Under the pieces are notes generated by a model. The model was not told the DNA's origin, made no database searches, and worked only from the letters and a program-made list of their open reading frames with translations. DNA of 64,000 nt from Avena insularis. Lineage: Eukaryota > Streptophyta > Magnoliopsida > Poales > Poaceae. How positions within the stretch are numbered: position 1 is the first letter of the stretch; each line of letters opens with the position of its first letter. The translations under genes were made by a program, and so were the position numbers. This document shows, piece after piece, positions 11,776-23,418 of the stretch. Location of the stretch: positions 62,001-126,000 of the forward strand of contig JAJUPC010000225.1 in assembly GCA_023614405.1 (NCBI GenBank), in the 5' to 3' direction.

Positions 11776-12696
11776 AGATAGGGCAAAGGTGTCCGATCTT
11801 TCGATGAGATGGTGATAATCGATTTGGTGGATTTCGGGCTTGACGATCCGACTACACGTGCGAGCACGAGCGCCAATGCAATCGCTAGGCCAATCTCCTA
11901 GAGGTTACCGATCCTGCGGGAACACGATCAGCCTGACCAGCGAGGGTCTTAATTCCTACCTGAAATCGAGAACAAGTAAGAACTAATATTGCAATCAAGA
12001 TATTGCGGATTAAGATGAAAGCTTTATTGAAAAGGTGGGATCCTGTATAGGTGCGAAGTACAAGAGGCCTCTGCGACGCTTGAGCCTTGGAAAAGTTGCT
12101 ATGATGGCTAACTTAATGTCTAAACAAAATCCGAGTCTATGGTGACGGCTATGGGGAGTATTTATGGAGGAAAAGGTGGGGTTTCGGCCAGCCATAGAAG
12201 TGGTGGCCGAATCCAACCCTAAAAGTCCTTTCTCCTCAAATACGGACTCTAAAAAGTGGCTAATTAAAATCCTACGAAAATTACATGGGTCTGGCCCAAA
12301 ATAAAGGTGTCCCAGCACCATATTAAGCTATGGACAAATTTGTGAAGTATTAATCTTGAATATTTCGTCCAAGCCTTCTTTCTTCATTATGGTGGCCTCA
12401 AAGTTCTGAAATCTTCATCTGTGGCCTTCTCTTGAATCATCACATGCTTGCTGCCATCTCCATGCATGGCCATGCTCCAATGCTTGTCCCTCTCATCCAT
12501 GTTTGGTCCATCATTCCTAAGAGTAATAAATACATCTGATTTAGGCAACATCATATTCTCATGTATGTGAGGAATAGTTCCAAGAAACGAAAGTACCTGA
12601 TAGTTAAGTTGTTTGGCATGAGATCTTGTGATAGGTCCTTGTATGTGTGTAGATGTAGGTACAACGGTTGTATCAATAGATGAGATGTCCACATCA
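11776..12696 (-). repeat. B2 5' LTR (about 921 bp)
   Basis: It aligns with 5651-6570. The terminal bases at the leader side read AGATAGGGC instead of TGATAGGGC (plus strand), so this end is mutated and the boundary is good to within a base or two. The other end is the TGATGTGGACAT terminus at 12696, followed by the duplication CTCCT. Confidence 0.88.
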
Positions 12697-12960
12697 CTCC
12701 TGCTAATCGCTTGGTTCAATATCTGGACTACTGATTTTTGCGGTTGCACATCGCCTTTTCCTAGTGTTTGGTAAAAACTTGTAAGAGCTTTGTATATTGC
12801 TTGATGGATTATGCGTCCTCCCACCATATTTCCGTATTTATAGGCATATACACATGTGCTTTTTAAAGGACTAACCATGGCGGATACTTCGCGTGACACC
12901 GCAAAGATGACGAACCAAGAGGTACGTGCCCACTTCTCCGAGCTGTTGGTAGGACGCGCT
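12697..12960 (+). pseudogene. B5 leader (right half) and gag N-terminus, cut by C1
   Basis: This continues 5482-5650 and aligns with the reverse complement of the B2 leader and gag start. The gag ATG is at 12877 (CTAACCATGGCGGATAC), and 28 codons (MADTSRDTAKMTNQEVRAHF and on) remain before C1 starts at 12961. The last 5 bases, GCGCT, should be the C1 target duplication; the partner lies beyond the window. The N-terminus matches B2, so identification is firm although the fragment is tiny. Confidence 0.8.
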
Positions 12961-14322
12961 TGAAAGAGCATTTGCTATCCCTAGTGATTTTGGTGTTTGA
13001 TAACAACACACATATCGGACTAATGATTTGCTAAGTGTGTCACAGGTACATTAAAAAGATCTGCAAACGTTCAAAAACTGTCTGCCTGGAGCGGTACCAA
13101 AAAGCGGTAGTACTGCTTATCGAGCATGTAAGCTTTTACGCTTGTCAAAGCTTCTGCTCCGGTACTAAAATGCGGTAGTGCCGCATTTTAGTATCGCTCG
13201 GGGGAGAGACTTTTTGCATGCTTCAAAAAGCTTCTGCCTTACCGCATTTTAGTACCGCTCAGGGCAGAGACTTTTTGTATGTTGCAAAAAGCCTCTGTCT
13301 GCGCCGGTAGCAAAATGCGGTAGTACCGCATTTTACTACCTGGCGCGACAGAGAGTTTTTTGTTTGAAAGCTACTGTTTTTTCTATGTCCGGTAGTACCG
13401 GTTGCCTCAAGCGATACTACCGCTTTCCGGTACCAGCAATAGTAGTACCGCTGGGGGCTGGACTTGATGCAGTTTGAAAAAGGGTGGTCCGGTACCAGGT
13501 CCGGTAGTACCGGAGTTCTCCGGTAGTACCGCTTGAACTTCCGGTACTACCGCTGCAATAAATGCATCAACGGTCAGATTTTGTGGCCACCTACCTTGGG
13601 ACAAGTTGCTCAGTGCATTAAAGTCAAAGAACACCATTGGAGTCCATTGGAGCCACCCAAATCCTCAAGATCTCCTCATCCCACCACCCAAAGTCTTTGA
13701 TCTTTGGGGAATCGAAGGAGGAGTCCCCGATCTACTACTTCACCAAAAGAGATCTTCATTTCCCCCTCATTTCATTGAGGGCCCCTTTGCTCTAGTGTTT
13801 TCTTGGAAACCCTAGTTCTTGTTTTTGTTCTTACAAGCTTGTCTTTGATTGCTTTGACAGCTTGCTTGTATTTGGGAGCCTCCGATTAAGTTGTGGATGT
13901 GTGCCCCAAAATTGTAACGGTGCCGACTTCCACCTTGAAGGTTGCCGATATAGTGGAAGGTGAATCGATCCCGTTGAGGTGAGATTCATCGGAGAACAAG
14001 GGAGGCCTCTCGTGGCGTTGGTGGTTTGAAACCACCCCCTCTCCAAACATAGACGTACTTCCCCTCAAAAGGAAATAACTACGGGAAACAAATCCTTGTG
14101 TCTCCGCGTCCACTTTTCGGTTACTTCTATCCTTTACCGCACCTTACTTACTTGTTACTACTCTGTGTTGTGGTAGCCCTTGCATAAGTGTCATATAGGT
14201 AAATTCACCATAGTTTCATTATCTAGAGAATTTACCTTATTGTCAAACCTTAATTTGAAAAGGAAGAAAATTTGAAGTAGCACCTATTCACCCCCCCTCT
14301 AGGTGCCCATACGATCCTTTCA
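12961..14322 (+). repeat. C1 5' LTR (1362 bp)
   Basis: It starts TGAAAGAGCATT and ends CGATCCTTTCA, with the Met primer site two bases later. It carries a strong TA-class palindrome cluster in its first 600 bp, in three degenerate repeats of about 75-90 bp between 13130 and 13360. I see no clear TATA box. Sequence 13600-14300 is ordinary, with pyrimidine-rich stretches and no ORF I would call. Confidence 0.88.
13085..13560 (+). repeat. TA-class palindromes and tandem repeats in C1 LTR
   Basis: There are many copies of GCGGTAGTACCGC-like palindromes. The best is a 23-bp perfect palindrome at 13312-13334, with arms AAAATGCGGTA and centre G. It extends to 35 bp (13306-13340) with one mismatch pair. 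Copies at 13160-13260 show the AAAATGCGG...CCGCATTTTAG arms in a tandem unit that also carries GACTTTTTG and CAAAAAGC. Confidence 0.85.
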
Positions 14323-14323
14323 A

Positions 14324-14341
14324 TTGGTATCAGAGCCTCGG
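14324..14341 (+). promoter_or_regulatory. C1 primer binding site (initiator tRNA-Met)
   Basis: TTGGTATCAGAGCCTCGG lies two bases after the LTR. TGGTATCAGAGCC is complementary to the 3' end of plant initiator tRNA-Met, the usual minus-strand primer. The gag ATG follows at 14374. Confidence 0.92.
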
Positions 14342-14373
14342 CTCTTTATTTGGGCTTTACCGCCTAAGAGAAT

Positions 14374-15074
14374 ATGGGTAGCCGCGAAGGGGATGGTGAT
14401 GGTGAGCCGACCACGGCGACCATGGAAGATCTCAAAAACTTGGAAACAAGATTGAGCTCTTCCTTGGTCAACGAAGTCAAGAAGATGCTTGAGCAACTTC
14501 TTAAAGACAAAGAAGGCTCACCACCCCAATCTCCTCAAGAGGATCAACCATCCATTTTACCTAAGGGGAATACGTCAGTATCCCCCGAGGGTGCATTGGT
14601 AGGGGGTAAACCAGACAACGCTAATTCCTCCACACACAATAATGGTGGGAAGGGTGATCACCGTGACTCATGGTACTCTCCCGACCCTCCAATCCCTCAC
14701 CCTCATGTATACAATAGAGGTGACCCGCCTAAGCTTGAAGAATCCACTACTTTTGCTCAATGGCAATCACTAATGAGAACTCATATGCGCAGATCTTGCA
14801 TTGAACTATGGAACATCATCGAGCATGGACTCTTTATTGGGGATCCAAACAACTTGACAAGAAGAAAGATTGTTAATAGTCAACTCAATGCCACTGCTCT
14901 GCATATGATTCAACAAGGTTTGGGGACAAAGGATTATCCACACATTGAGCACTTTAGCATTGCCAAGGAAGCTTGGGATGCTCTCACTGCGTTGTTTATT
15001 GGAAACGAGAGTATGAGGAGGAACCGATATGATGCTCTAAGCAATGAAGCCGAAGGCTTCTACATGAAAGAAGG
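14374..15074 (+). CDS. C1 gag, N-terminal part (interrupted by D)
   Basis: The ATG at 14374 starts MGSREGDGDGEPTTATMEDL, a charged coiled-coil-like segment, then a Pro-rich linker and the copia gag core. In the core PPKLEESTTFAQWQSLMRTH, IELWNIIEHGL and AWDALTALFIGNESMRRNRY correspond to the UBN2/DUF4219-like fold of copia gag. The frame is open up to the D insertion at 15074 and continues at 35569. The codons after 15075 that run on in this frame belong to the D LTR. Gag forms the particle and packages element RNA. Confidence 0.9.
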
Positions 15075-15567
15075 TGATGAGGACATCCCTATATTTACAC
15101 CTACCCCAATTACTACTGAAGATGTTCCAGCCAATGCTAAGAAGGATCAGTCCAATGAGATTAGAATTGGACCCATTACACGGGCTCGTGCAAAGCTACT
15201 TGAACAACAGGTGAATTCACTCCTAAATGAATCTGATGTTTATGATAATGAGAACTTTATACTGCCTAAATCTATGCACTTGTGTATGATCAGGTTCATT
15301 GAGGAAACAAGCTTGACACGAGGAGGAGAAGGGTTACAAGAGGAGCCTAGCATGATGATCGCCAAGGATGCGCGAGGGAGGAGCGGGAGGAAGGCGCAAG
15401 AGAAGATCATCAAGAAGGAAGGTTCAGTTCGGACAGACAGAAGCCCTGAAATTGAAACGGACGTGGATTCTTCATACGAACTCCAAATCAAGCAAATAAG
15501 CACTTGTTGGAAAGATCACTCCGAGAGCTTTCCAACGAGTACTTACACGTCCCCAGGGGGCGGATAA
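15075..15567 (+). CDS. LTR-encoded tail ORF of D (5' LTR copy)
   Basis: 164 codons are open from the LTR start to the stop: DEDIPIFTP, then GPITRARAKLLEQQVNSLLN, a NFILPKSMHLCMIRF segment and a basic/acidic end with CWKDHSESFPTSTYTSPGGG. Here it happens to be read through from C1 gag. The 3' LTR copy (34493-34985) is almost identical, and the solo LTR D' keeps its last 80 codons. B shows a similar motif in frame with pol; in D it is +1 to pol. It may be an integrase tail reached by frameshift or a separate product. Confidence 0.5.
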
Positions 15568-15680
15568 TCCGGCCCTGCTCCAGGAATTCTGCTAAGGACT
15601 TCAAGCGCAAGGCTCAGTAAGGGGGCGGATAATCCGCCCCAGGGGAGGATAATCCGCCCCTACTTAGGGCGGAAAGTCCG
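15554..15680 (+). repeat. AT-class palindromes in D 5' LTR
   Basis: GGGGCGGATAATCCGCCCC at 15622-15640 is a 19-bp perfect odd palindrome. Related GGCGGATAATCCGG, GAGGATAATCCGCCC and GGCGGAAAGTCCGG units surround it. The cluster lies about 80-210 bp upstream of the TATA-like element at 15762. The 3' LTR has two more units (about 34975-35120). Confidence 0.88.
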
Positions 15681-16109
15681 GCCCTGAAAGTTACCATCAG
15701 ATCTGGACGGATCTGACCGATCGTATCACGCTTTGTTTCGCGATTTTGGCCGCCCCAGCCGCCCTTATAAGCCCTGGGACGTCCCCATAGTTAGGGTTAG
15801 ACCACGTTAAAACTATTTTGGAGTTGTTTCTTATCAATAACCTCTGGAATTACCCTGTGATCGAGTTATACTACTGCAATTGAGTGTGATCTGTTGTTCC
15901 ATTGGGAATTAGTAGATTGCAAACTACCGTTCGTGGTCGATGGCTGCGTGCCCAAGAGTGTGGTGTTGTGAATATCCCAAAGGGTTCGAGACCTGTTGCA
16001 TTGGCATCAGGGTTCGAGCGGGAGAGTTCATAGCTACAGGCTAGTTATCTATCATCCACCATCATCATCGACAAGTGCTTGCTGAGAAGATCGGGCCACC
16101 CCATATCAT

Positions 16110-17138
16110 CTTGGTATCAGATTTCCTTGTTTACTCGGTGAGCATCCACAAATCCATCCATAGATTAGTTCTTGTTTTCTTCCTATACAGAAAAAGCCAT
16201 ACAAAAAGATTTGCCCTAGCCTAGATTGCATCATTTTTCAAGTTTTTAGTTGCTGGTCGTGTCTTCTCGTAGATCCGATCTGCAGGTTTTTCTCGTAGGA
16301 GTCTAGTTTTCGTTTGTGTTTAAGTTTAGGGTTTTGATCTTGTTTTCCACCGAGTCCACCATCACCGTTTTCCGCAAGTTTCCATCTACTTTTCCGAGTC
16401 CACATAGCGTACTTTTGTGTTTCAAACCTAGCTACAGCCTATCTACTGCAACCGTGCCTAGGAACGTACCCACGAGACTAGTTGCTTTGCTCTGACAGGC
16501 TGCTCATTAGGGTTTTGAAAGTGCAAAATTTTCGCCTCGCCAGACTGGATTATCCGGCCCCCGACAAACCGGATTATCCGGCCCCTCCTCGTTTGCATTG
16601 AGTCATATAGTTAAAAAAATAAAAATAAAAGAAAAACAGAAAAGGAAAAGAGATTCAGTATAAAAAAAAGAGAGCGAATAGAGCTACAAGCGTGACAAAA
16701 AGAGATATCAAAGTGTGCTTTATTGGAGGCCTAGTTGATCATAGCACTTGTAGATTGAGCAATCTTGTGCCTGTTTATTTTGAGCTATTACTAGCGTCTC
16801 TCTTGTGCATTGCAATATTCCTGTTCATAAGTTGCTTTGCCACGCTTATCTCCACTGTGTGTGTTTCTTGGGTTATCATAACGATCAGCACTAGGACTTG
16901 TTTGCGGTGTAGTTAGGATACCATACCTACAGCTCCACCATAAATAACCTGTGTGCCATGCGATCGTTCTCCATACCCTTGATATTCACTTCATCACATC
17001 AGTGCATTAGTTGTTGATTTCGAATTGGTAAAGCATCTCTATTCACTTTGGAACGGTAAGATCTACTTTCTTGTCAGTTGGAGTGAGTTGTGAGTGTTCC
17101 ACCATATTGATTTTGCTTTTTGCACTAATCTACTAATC
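16110..17138 (+). other. D primer site and 5' leader
   Basis: TTGGTATCAGA (16112-16122) is the Met primer site, slightly mutated after this point. The leader is about 1 kb. It holds two AT-class sites (about 16546-16560 and the perfect CCGGATTATCCGG at 16569-16581) and an A/G-rich tract (16613-16680) like those in the A2 and F leaders. I see no protein coding here. Confidence 0.8.
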
Positions 17139-20100
17139 ATGTCGACTAGTGATGATGTTGTGTCACAGAAAAAGAAGGACGATGAGCTTGTAAACTGGCG
17201 GGAATATCAAGCATTGAAGTCCCATTTGACACGTGTGTTCAACCATACAACAGATGCCATTGACAAGAATATTCAGGACGTGCAAGTGACTTTGGGAGCA
17301 AATGTTGATGCAGTCGCTACCATACAGACACAAGTAACAACTATCAACAACAATGTCACAGCTTTGCAATGTTCTCTTGATGCTCTCACAATAGCAATTG
17401 GACAAAGGCAGCAATATGATGATGCCCATGACGATGAAGAAGCAAGTAATGCAGGGGATGGTCAACAACCACAAGGTGGCTGTGGCCGTGCTCCTCAACC
17501 TGTTCATGGACGTGGCTTTGCTCCAATTGGGCGTGTTCAGCGTATACCTCACCAACCGGTTGATGATGGATTGGGCAAGCCCAAGTTTTCAATTCCCAAG
17601 TTTGATGGATCCCTTGATCCTGAAGATTACCTCACATGGGAGTTGAATATTGAGAAGCTCTGGCGCTTGTATGAGTACACTGAAGAAAAGAAGGTCAAAC
17701 TTGCAGCGTCAGAATTTGATGGTTATGCTTTGCGTTGGTGGGATGCCCTTGTGCAGAATAGAAGGGATGACAATGACCTTCCGGTGATGACTTGGCGAGA
17801 GATGAAGCGTATCATGAAGGAACGCTTTGTACCCACCAACTACCTGCGCTCAGTTTTTGATAAGTTAACAAACTTGAGACAAGGAACCATGTCGGTTGAT
17901 GAGTACTACATGGAGATGGAGATGCTTATGCAGCGTGCTAGAGTTCGTGAATCGCTTGAGATGACCATGCAATGATTTCTCAATAATTTGAAGCTACCAA
18001 TCAAGAGCATTGTTCGTCATCATAGGTATGACACTATGAATGAATTGTTGCATCATGCAAGGGAGGCCGAATCACAGCTTGCTGAAGAGGCGAAGGCGCG
18101 TGCAAGATTCCCTTCCACAGGCCGCTTTTCAGCAAGGTCTACACCGCCGCCACAGGTTTCTACACCTCATGCGGCTGCTGGCCACACTACTACACCATCT
18201 TCCAAGCCAACACCTCAGTCATCATATGGTTCTCAAGCTAGGAAACCTGTTGCTCCTGCTGCTAGCACGGGTTCCAATATGTCAACAGCTCGTACTCGTG
18301 ATGTGGAGTGCCATACTTGTGGAGGAAGGGGACATTTCAAGCGAGATTGTCCAAACCGCAAGGTGATGTTTGTTAATGATCAAGGAGAGTATGAGAGTGG
18401 AGATGATGTTGATCCTGATGATCATGGCGCTGATTATGAGGAGGAAGGTATGGATGCCTTTCCTGAGCATGCGCCTACCATAGTGGTCTCTCCACGTATC
18501 CTTAGTGTGCAGCATGTTGTTGACTCTCAGCGCTGCAACTTGTTCCAAACAAAAGCTCTAGTTGGCCCAAACAAAGCTTGCAAAGTAATCATTGATGGAG
18601 GTAGCTGCAAAAATCTTGCAAGCAAGGAGTTGTGTGCCAAGCTGAATTTGACATATTTACCTCATCCCAAGCCATACTACATACAATGGTTGAGTGACAG
18701 TGGTGAGATGAAGGTAAACCATATGGTACGTGTGAACTTTGAAATAGGGCCATACAAGGATTCTATTGATTTTGATGTGGTTCCTATGACTGTGTGCCAT
18801 TTACTATTGGGTCGGCCTTGGCTTTATGATCGCCATGTGCAACATAATGGCCGAGCTAATACATATCATTTGGAGTTCAAGGGCAAGAAAATCAATTTGC
18901 AGCCTATGACACCACAACAGATTGTGAATGAATCTCGTCAGAAGATTGAAGTGAACTTGCAAGATGCACCTAGGCGAGAGAGTGTTGAAACTATGAGTGT
19001 TGTAAATGAGCCCCAAAAGAATGATATAACGAAAAGTGAGCGAGTGCCTAATCTAGTAATACTAGCCACCAAAGAGGATATGAGAGAATTTAGTGAGGAT
19101 CCTACAGCCATGCCACTTGTGCTCATGTATAAGGGCGAGGTTTTGGTTTCTAACGACATGACCCCTATTTCTCTTGGTGTATCTACTGTTTTGCCGGATT
19201 TTGGTGATGTGTTTCCAGAAGATGTGCCAGCTGGATTGCCTCCATTGCGTGGCATTGAGCATCAAATAGATTTGATCCCTGGCGCTACATTACCAAACCG
19301 AGCACCATACCGAACCAACCCCGAAGAAACTAAGGAGATACAAAAACAAGTACAAGCATTGCTCGACAAAGGGTACATTCGTGTTTCTCTTAGCCCTTGT
19401 GTTGTTCCTGTTATTTTAGTACCTAAGAAAGATGGTACATGGCGCATGTGTGTAGATTGTAGAGCTATTAGTAACATCACTATTCGATATCGTCATCCTA
19501 TTCCACGCTTAGAGGATATGTTAGATGAATTGAGTGGTGCTGCTATTTTCTCTAAAATTGATTTGCGTAGTGGATACCATCAAATTAGGATGAAAGAAGG
19601 GGACGAATGGAAAACTTCTTTCAAAACAAAATTTGGTTTGTATGAATGGTTAGTTATGCCTTTTGGTCTTACTAATGCACCTAGTACATTCATGAGATTA
19701 ATGAATCATGTTTTGAGAGAATATATTGGTCGTTTTGTGGTTGTTTATTTCGATGATATACTCATATACAGCCGCAATGAATCTGAACACTCTGATCATA
19801 TTCGACAAGTTTTGCAAGTGTTGCGTGATAATCAAATATATGCTAATCTTGAGAAGTGCACATTTGCAAAAGATAAGGTCATATTTCTGGGATATGTTGT
19901 ATCTAAGCATGGGGTAGAAGTAGATCAATCTAAAATTGAAGCAATTCAAAATTGGCCTATTCCCATGAATGTGAGTCAAGTGCGTAGTTTCCATGGTTTA
20001 GCTGGTTTCTATAGGCGCTTTGTGAAGGATTTTAGCACTATCGCTGCACCATTGAATGAATTGACTAAGAAAGGTGTGCCATTTGTATGGGGCGTAGCCC

Positions 20101-21138
20101 AAGATATTGCATTTGATACATTAAAACGTTTGCTTACTACTGCACCTTTGCTTGCATTACCTGATTTTTCAAAGCAATTTGAAGTTGAATGTGATGCTAG
20201 TGGTATAGGAATTGGTGGCGTTTTGATGCAAGAGGGTCGTCCAATAGCATATTTTTCTGAGAAACTTGTTGGTGCTAGACTGAATTATCCTGTTTATGAT
20301 AAAGAATTGTATGCACTTGTTAGAGTTCTTGAGGTTTGGCAACATTATTTGTGGCCAAAAGAATTTATCATACATTCTGATCATGAAGCATTGAAGTATC
20401 TTAAAGCTCAATCAAACTTGCATAGACGCTTAGCTAAATGGGTTGAGTTTATTGAATCATTTCCTTACATTATAAAATATAAGAAAGGAAAATAAAATGT
20501 GGTTGCTGATGCTTTGTCTAGGAAGAATATGTTATTGACACATCTTGATGTTAAAATTCCTGGATTAGAGAGTATTTCTGCACTTTATGCAACTGATCAT
20601 GATTTTGCTGAACCATATCGTTTGTGTGCTTTGAAACATGCTTGGGATAAGTATCATATACATGATGGCTATTTGTTTAGAGCTAACAAACTATGCATTC
20701 CAGAATCGTCTTTGCGTTTGTTTTTAGTGCAGGAATCACATGCTGGAGGTTTGATGGGTCACTTTGGGCGTGAGAAGACTTTGCTCATGCTCGCTGATCA
20801 CTTTTATTGGCCCAAGATGAGGCGTGATGTCTATCGAATTGTGAGTCGCTGCATTACATGCAACAAGTCCAAATCAAAGTTGAAGCCTCATGGTTTGTAT
20901 ACACCTCTCTCTGCACCTACTACACCTTGGGAAGATTTTAGCATGGACTTTGTTCTAGGTTTACCCAAAACACAGAGAGGTCATGATTCTATATTTGTGG
21001 TAGTGGATAGATTCTCTAAGATGGCTCATTTTATTGCCTGCCACAAAAGCGACGATGCGTCGCATATTGCTAACATGTTTTTCAGGGACATCATGAGACT
21101 ACATGGAGTACCCAAGACGATTGTTTCTGACCGTGATG
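17139..21138 (+). CDS. D gag-pol polyprotein, gag to integrase core (split by F)
   Basis: The ATG at 17139 starts [20 protein letters not shown]. Gag core: [20 protein letters not shown] with ALRWWDALV (about 17575-17960). Zinc knuckle [14 protein letters not shown] is near 18310. Protease [12 protein letters not shown] is near 18590. RT (about 19260-19990) has the catalytic YFDDILIY near 19750. RNase H has [11 protein letters not shown] near 20190. The integrase zinc finger (H, H, C, C) is near 20760-20865, with the core Asp in MDFVLGLP and the second Asp in SDRD just before the F insertion. Two in-frame stops: TGA at 17973, where CGA would give the expected Arg (a CpG transition), and TAA at 20493 between RNase H and integrase. 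The product would carry out particle assembly, reverse transcription and integration. Confidence 0.93.
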
Positions 21139-22141
21139 TGATGGAGGGGTTAACCTCTTGGGTGGCCCGATCTTCACGTATCTTGTGGTCAAATCGATGG
21201 GAAAGCGAGGGGAAAGGGAGAAGGTAGCGGAAGCGAACACACACCTCGCGAAGAACACGATGAACACACGCAAAACTCACACGATACAAGGTCGATTGCT
21301 CCCGAGCGACGGCCACCGGTCCGATAGAATCCTCGCAAGGAAAGATCGGTCAACGTGCTCCCTCAAATCCACATCGGAGAGGGAAGAACACCTTGGGGAG
21401 GGTCTTGACAACTTGGAGACGAGACATCGAACTCCAAGGCCTTGTTCAACGAAGGATGCGTGATGCAAAGTCCAATCGAGGTTGGTGACGATAGTCGGTC
21501 CCCTTGGTAAAGGGGATGAGGCAAAACTAGAGATTCCACAATGGGGGTTGTCTTTAGTCTATCATCTATGCCTAAGAGATACATGAGGGGTGGGGGCTCT
21601 ATTTATAGGCCAGCCACTAAACAAGGGTAGTTTGGGGATAAACTAGGCGAATAGGTAAGTAAAGGGGAATACATGGGCTGTGGCCCAACTGGTGCGCGCA
21701 GGCAGACATGACCGGTAGTACCGGACTTAGGACCGGTAGTACCGGTCATCACCGGCAGATCTGCCTGGGACCGTAGTACCGCTTATGGTCTTGGAGCATC
21801 TGTTGGAGCCGTCAAGATGAAGCGGTAGAAGGGCGGTAGTCACGACCGGTAGTACCGGTTCACAACCGGTAGTAACGCTTGGACTGGCAACGCCGACTGC
21901 CTTCTTCCGCTCCTCTTCCAAGCCTGCCTTGTCGGGCTTGATGTTCCGGGCTTCCTCCCTTGCCTCCGTACTGGTCGGTGTGAACCTATCATGCATATGT
22001 GACGGAGTATGAAGTAGCATACCATTCAATAGGGTAGGAAGTGAGCTTGCATAGAGGAACGGATTCACCTTTGGAGTCCATGGCGACTTGGCGTAAGTTG
22101 GAGACCTTGATGTAGTAACGACCGTAGGTCGGGCTGCATCA
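21139..22141 (-). repeat. F 3' LTR (1003 bp)
   Basis: Reverse-strand TGATGCAGCCC (22141) to CCCCTCCATCA (21139). The U3 start shares TGATGCAGCCCG with A2. TA-class palindromes lie at 21712-21724, 21733-21745 and 21845-21857, and a TATA box (TATAAATA, reverse strand) at 21600-21607. U5 carries GAAGATCGGGCCACCC. It pairs with 32795-33807. Confidence 0.92.
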
Positions 22142-22432
22142 TCTCCCCTCCCTTCAAAAAGAGTCGTCCTCGACTCTCCATGTTCATCATGAAGTAGAAG
22201 AGGTCGAAGGACATCCTTGATCCTGGGGTTCACCATATAGTCGTCCTCGGGAAGATTGACTTGACAACACTTCAATGTAACTTCACCTTCCATGAAGCCT
22301 ACAAAGCTCACGATAAAAGCGAAGCAACACTCAAAGCATAGCCAATTCATGAACATTATAGCATGAGTCCTCAAGTAGAAGGAAGTCACCTTAGCTTGTA
22401 GAGATAGTTCGATGAAGGGTAGCCATAGGTAA
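22142..22432 (-). CDS. C-terminal part of F ORF, to polypurine tract
   Basis: When G1 is removed at GGTAA, the reverse-strand frame from 28240 continues here in frame. It has a hydrophobic stretch (FECCFAFIVSFVGFMEGEV), then NPRIKDVLRPLLLHDEHGES and SRTTLFEGRG. The last part matches the integrase C-terminus/polypurine block of A (ESRTT), B, D and G, so F kept the 3' end of an A-like pol. The frame runs on into the LTR, with a LLNGMLLHTPSH segment that recalls PLDGLLLHTHTL of A. The function of the hydrophobic part is unknown. Confidence 0.7.
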
Positions 22433-23418
22433 TGATATGGGATCCCTTGTGGGATTGACCCTAGGGTGGCCCGATCTTCACGGATTTGATGCGGGGAGTG
22501 AGGGGATACCCGATGAACACGATGAACGCAACACAAATGCAAGGTAAAGATACAAACAGACGCAAACACAACCCGATTCGATTTGCTCCCGTTGGCTCGA
22601 ACAACCAATCCAATAGAATCCTCGGCGAGAGACCGTTAGGTAGAATCACCAAAGGAGAGATCGGCAAGCGGATGATAGAATCCAAATCAAAGGAGAGAGT
22701 AGCAACCAAGTAGAATCCCGAGGGGAGAGACCTAGCACTACTAGAATCCTTGATGATGAGAGACCAAACACTTGAGGAGGGTCTTGACGACTTGGAGACG
22801 AACAACCGAACTCCAAGGCCTTGCACAACTCATAGATTAACTATAGAGAGGGGTTCCCATCTAGGGTTAGGCACAAGCCTTCATTCATCATCAACTCTAG
22901 GGTTTCAAGGAGGGGGTGGGGGCTTATATATAGGCCAGCCACGAGCTAAGGGTAAAACAGGCATAAATGGGAAGTTCTGGGCGTTACATGGCCCAGGCCC
23001 ATCCCGAGGCGCGCAGGCCCGATACATTGGGTCCGGAGACTCCGGTGTGATGGCCGGAGACTCCGGTCTGGACCGGAGACTCCGGTCAATCTCCGGTGTC
23101 GTCTCCGGAGGGGCCTTCTGACTGTCCTGGGCGCTGGTTTGGGGGTCGGACCGGAGACTCCGGTCTAGCTTTAGCAGCTTCTTGCGTCTTCTCTTCCAGG
23201 CCTCTTGCTTGGGGGTCTTGATCTCTGGGGTCCTCTTGTCATCTCCTCTCGGTGTCATGGTCATGGTCCTGGTCATAGCATTGGCACGTGTCTCAAGTAG
23301 GATTCCATTCACATGATAGCGAAAGGAGGGTAGGGTATGGAATGAGTTCACCTTTGAGGGTGTGGTTGATGTAGCATGGTGTGGACCAATGGTGAATGCC
23401 ATGTGTTGGGCTGCAACA
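22433..23418 (-). repeat. G1 3' LTR (986 bp)
   Basis: Reverse-strand TGTTGCAGCCC (23418) to GATCCCATATCA (22433). It holds four or more AG-class palindromes (23033-23045, 23053-23065, 23072-23084 and about 23150-23163) and a TATATATA box at 22925-22932 in the GGCCTATATATA context. U3 encodes the tail segment with KVNSFHTLPSF. Confidence 0.92.

Larger units (their letters stand above)
5651..12696 (-). mobile_element. B2: Ty3/gypsy element, both LTRs
   Basis: On the reverse strand this has 5' LTR (12696-11776), leader, gag, PR, RT, RNase H, IN and 3' LTR (6570-5651). The 5-bp duplication CTCCT flanks it (5646-5650; 12697-12701). Removing it rejoins the B5 leader exactly. It is the most complete B copy here, but carries several stops and frameshifts. 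No CCGG-N5-CCGG palindromes are present. Confidence 0.93.
15075..16109 (+). repeat. D 5' LTR (1035 bp)
   Basis: It runs TGATGAGGACATCC to GGCCACCCCATATCA. U3 encodes a long tail ORF up to a TAA near 15565, followed immediately by AT-class palindromes (15554-15680). CCCTTATAAGCC near 15762 is the TATA-like element. U5 ends with GAAGATCGGGCCACCCC. The partner LTR (34493-35563) differs by extra palindromic units. Confidence 0.93.

Noticed and set aside
13085..13560. Regularly spaced palindromes suggesting a CRISPR-like array
   Set aside because: Units are imperfect, spacers are not unique or even in length, and the array lies in an LTR of a plant retrotransposon.
13600..14322. A host gene between B5 and C1 gag
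   Set aside because: It lies inside the C1 LTR, bounded by TG...CA and a primer site; short ORFs there have no recognisable product.
21158..21463. ORF of 101 codons, near-duplicate at 32814-33119
   Set aside because: Both are antisense readings of the F LTR R-U5 region; the similarity is that of the two LTRs.
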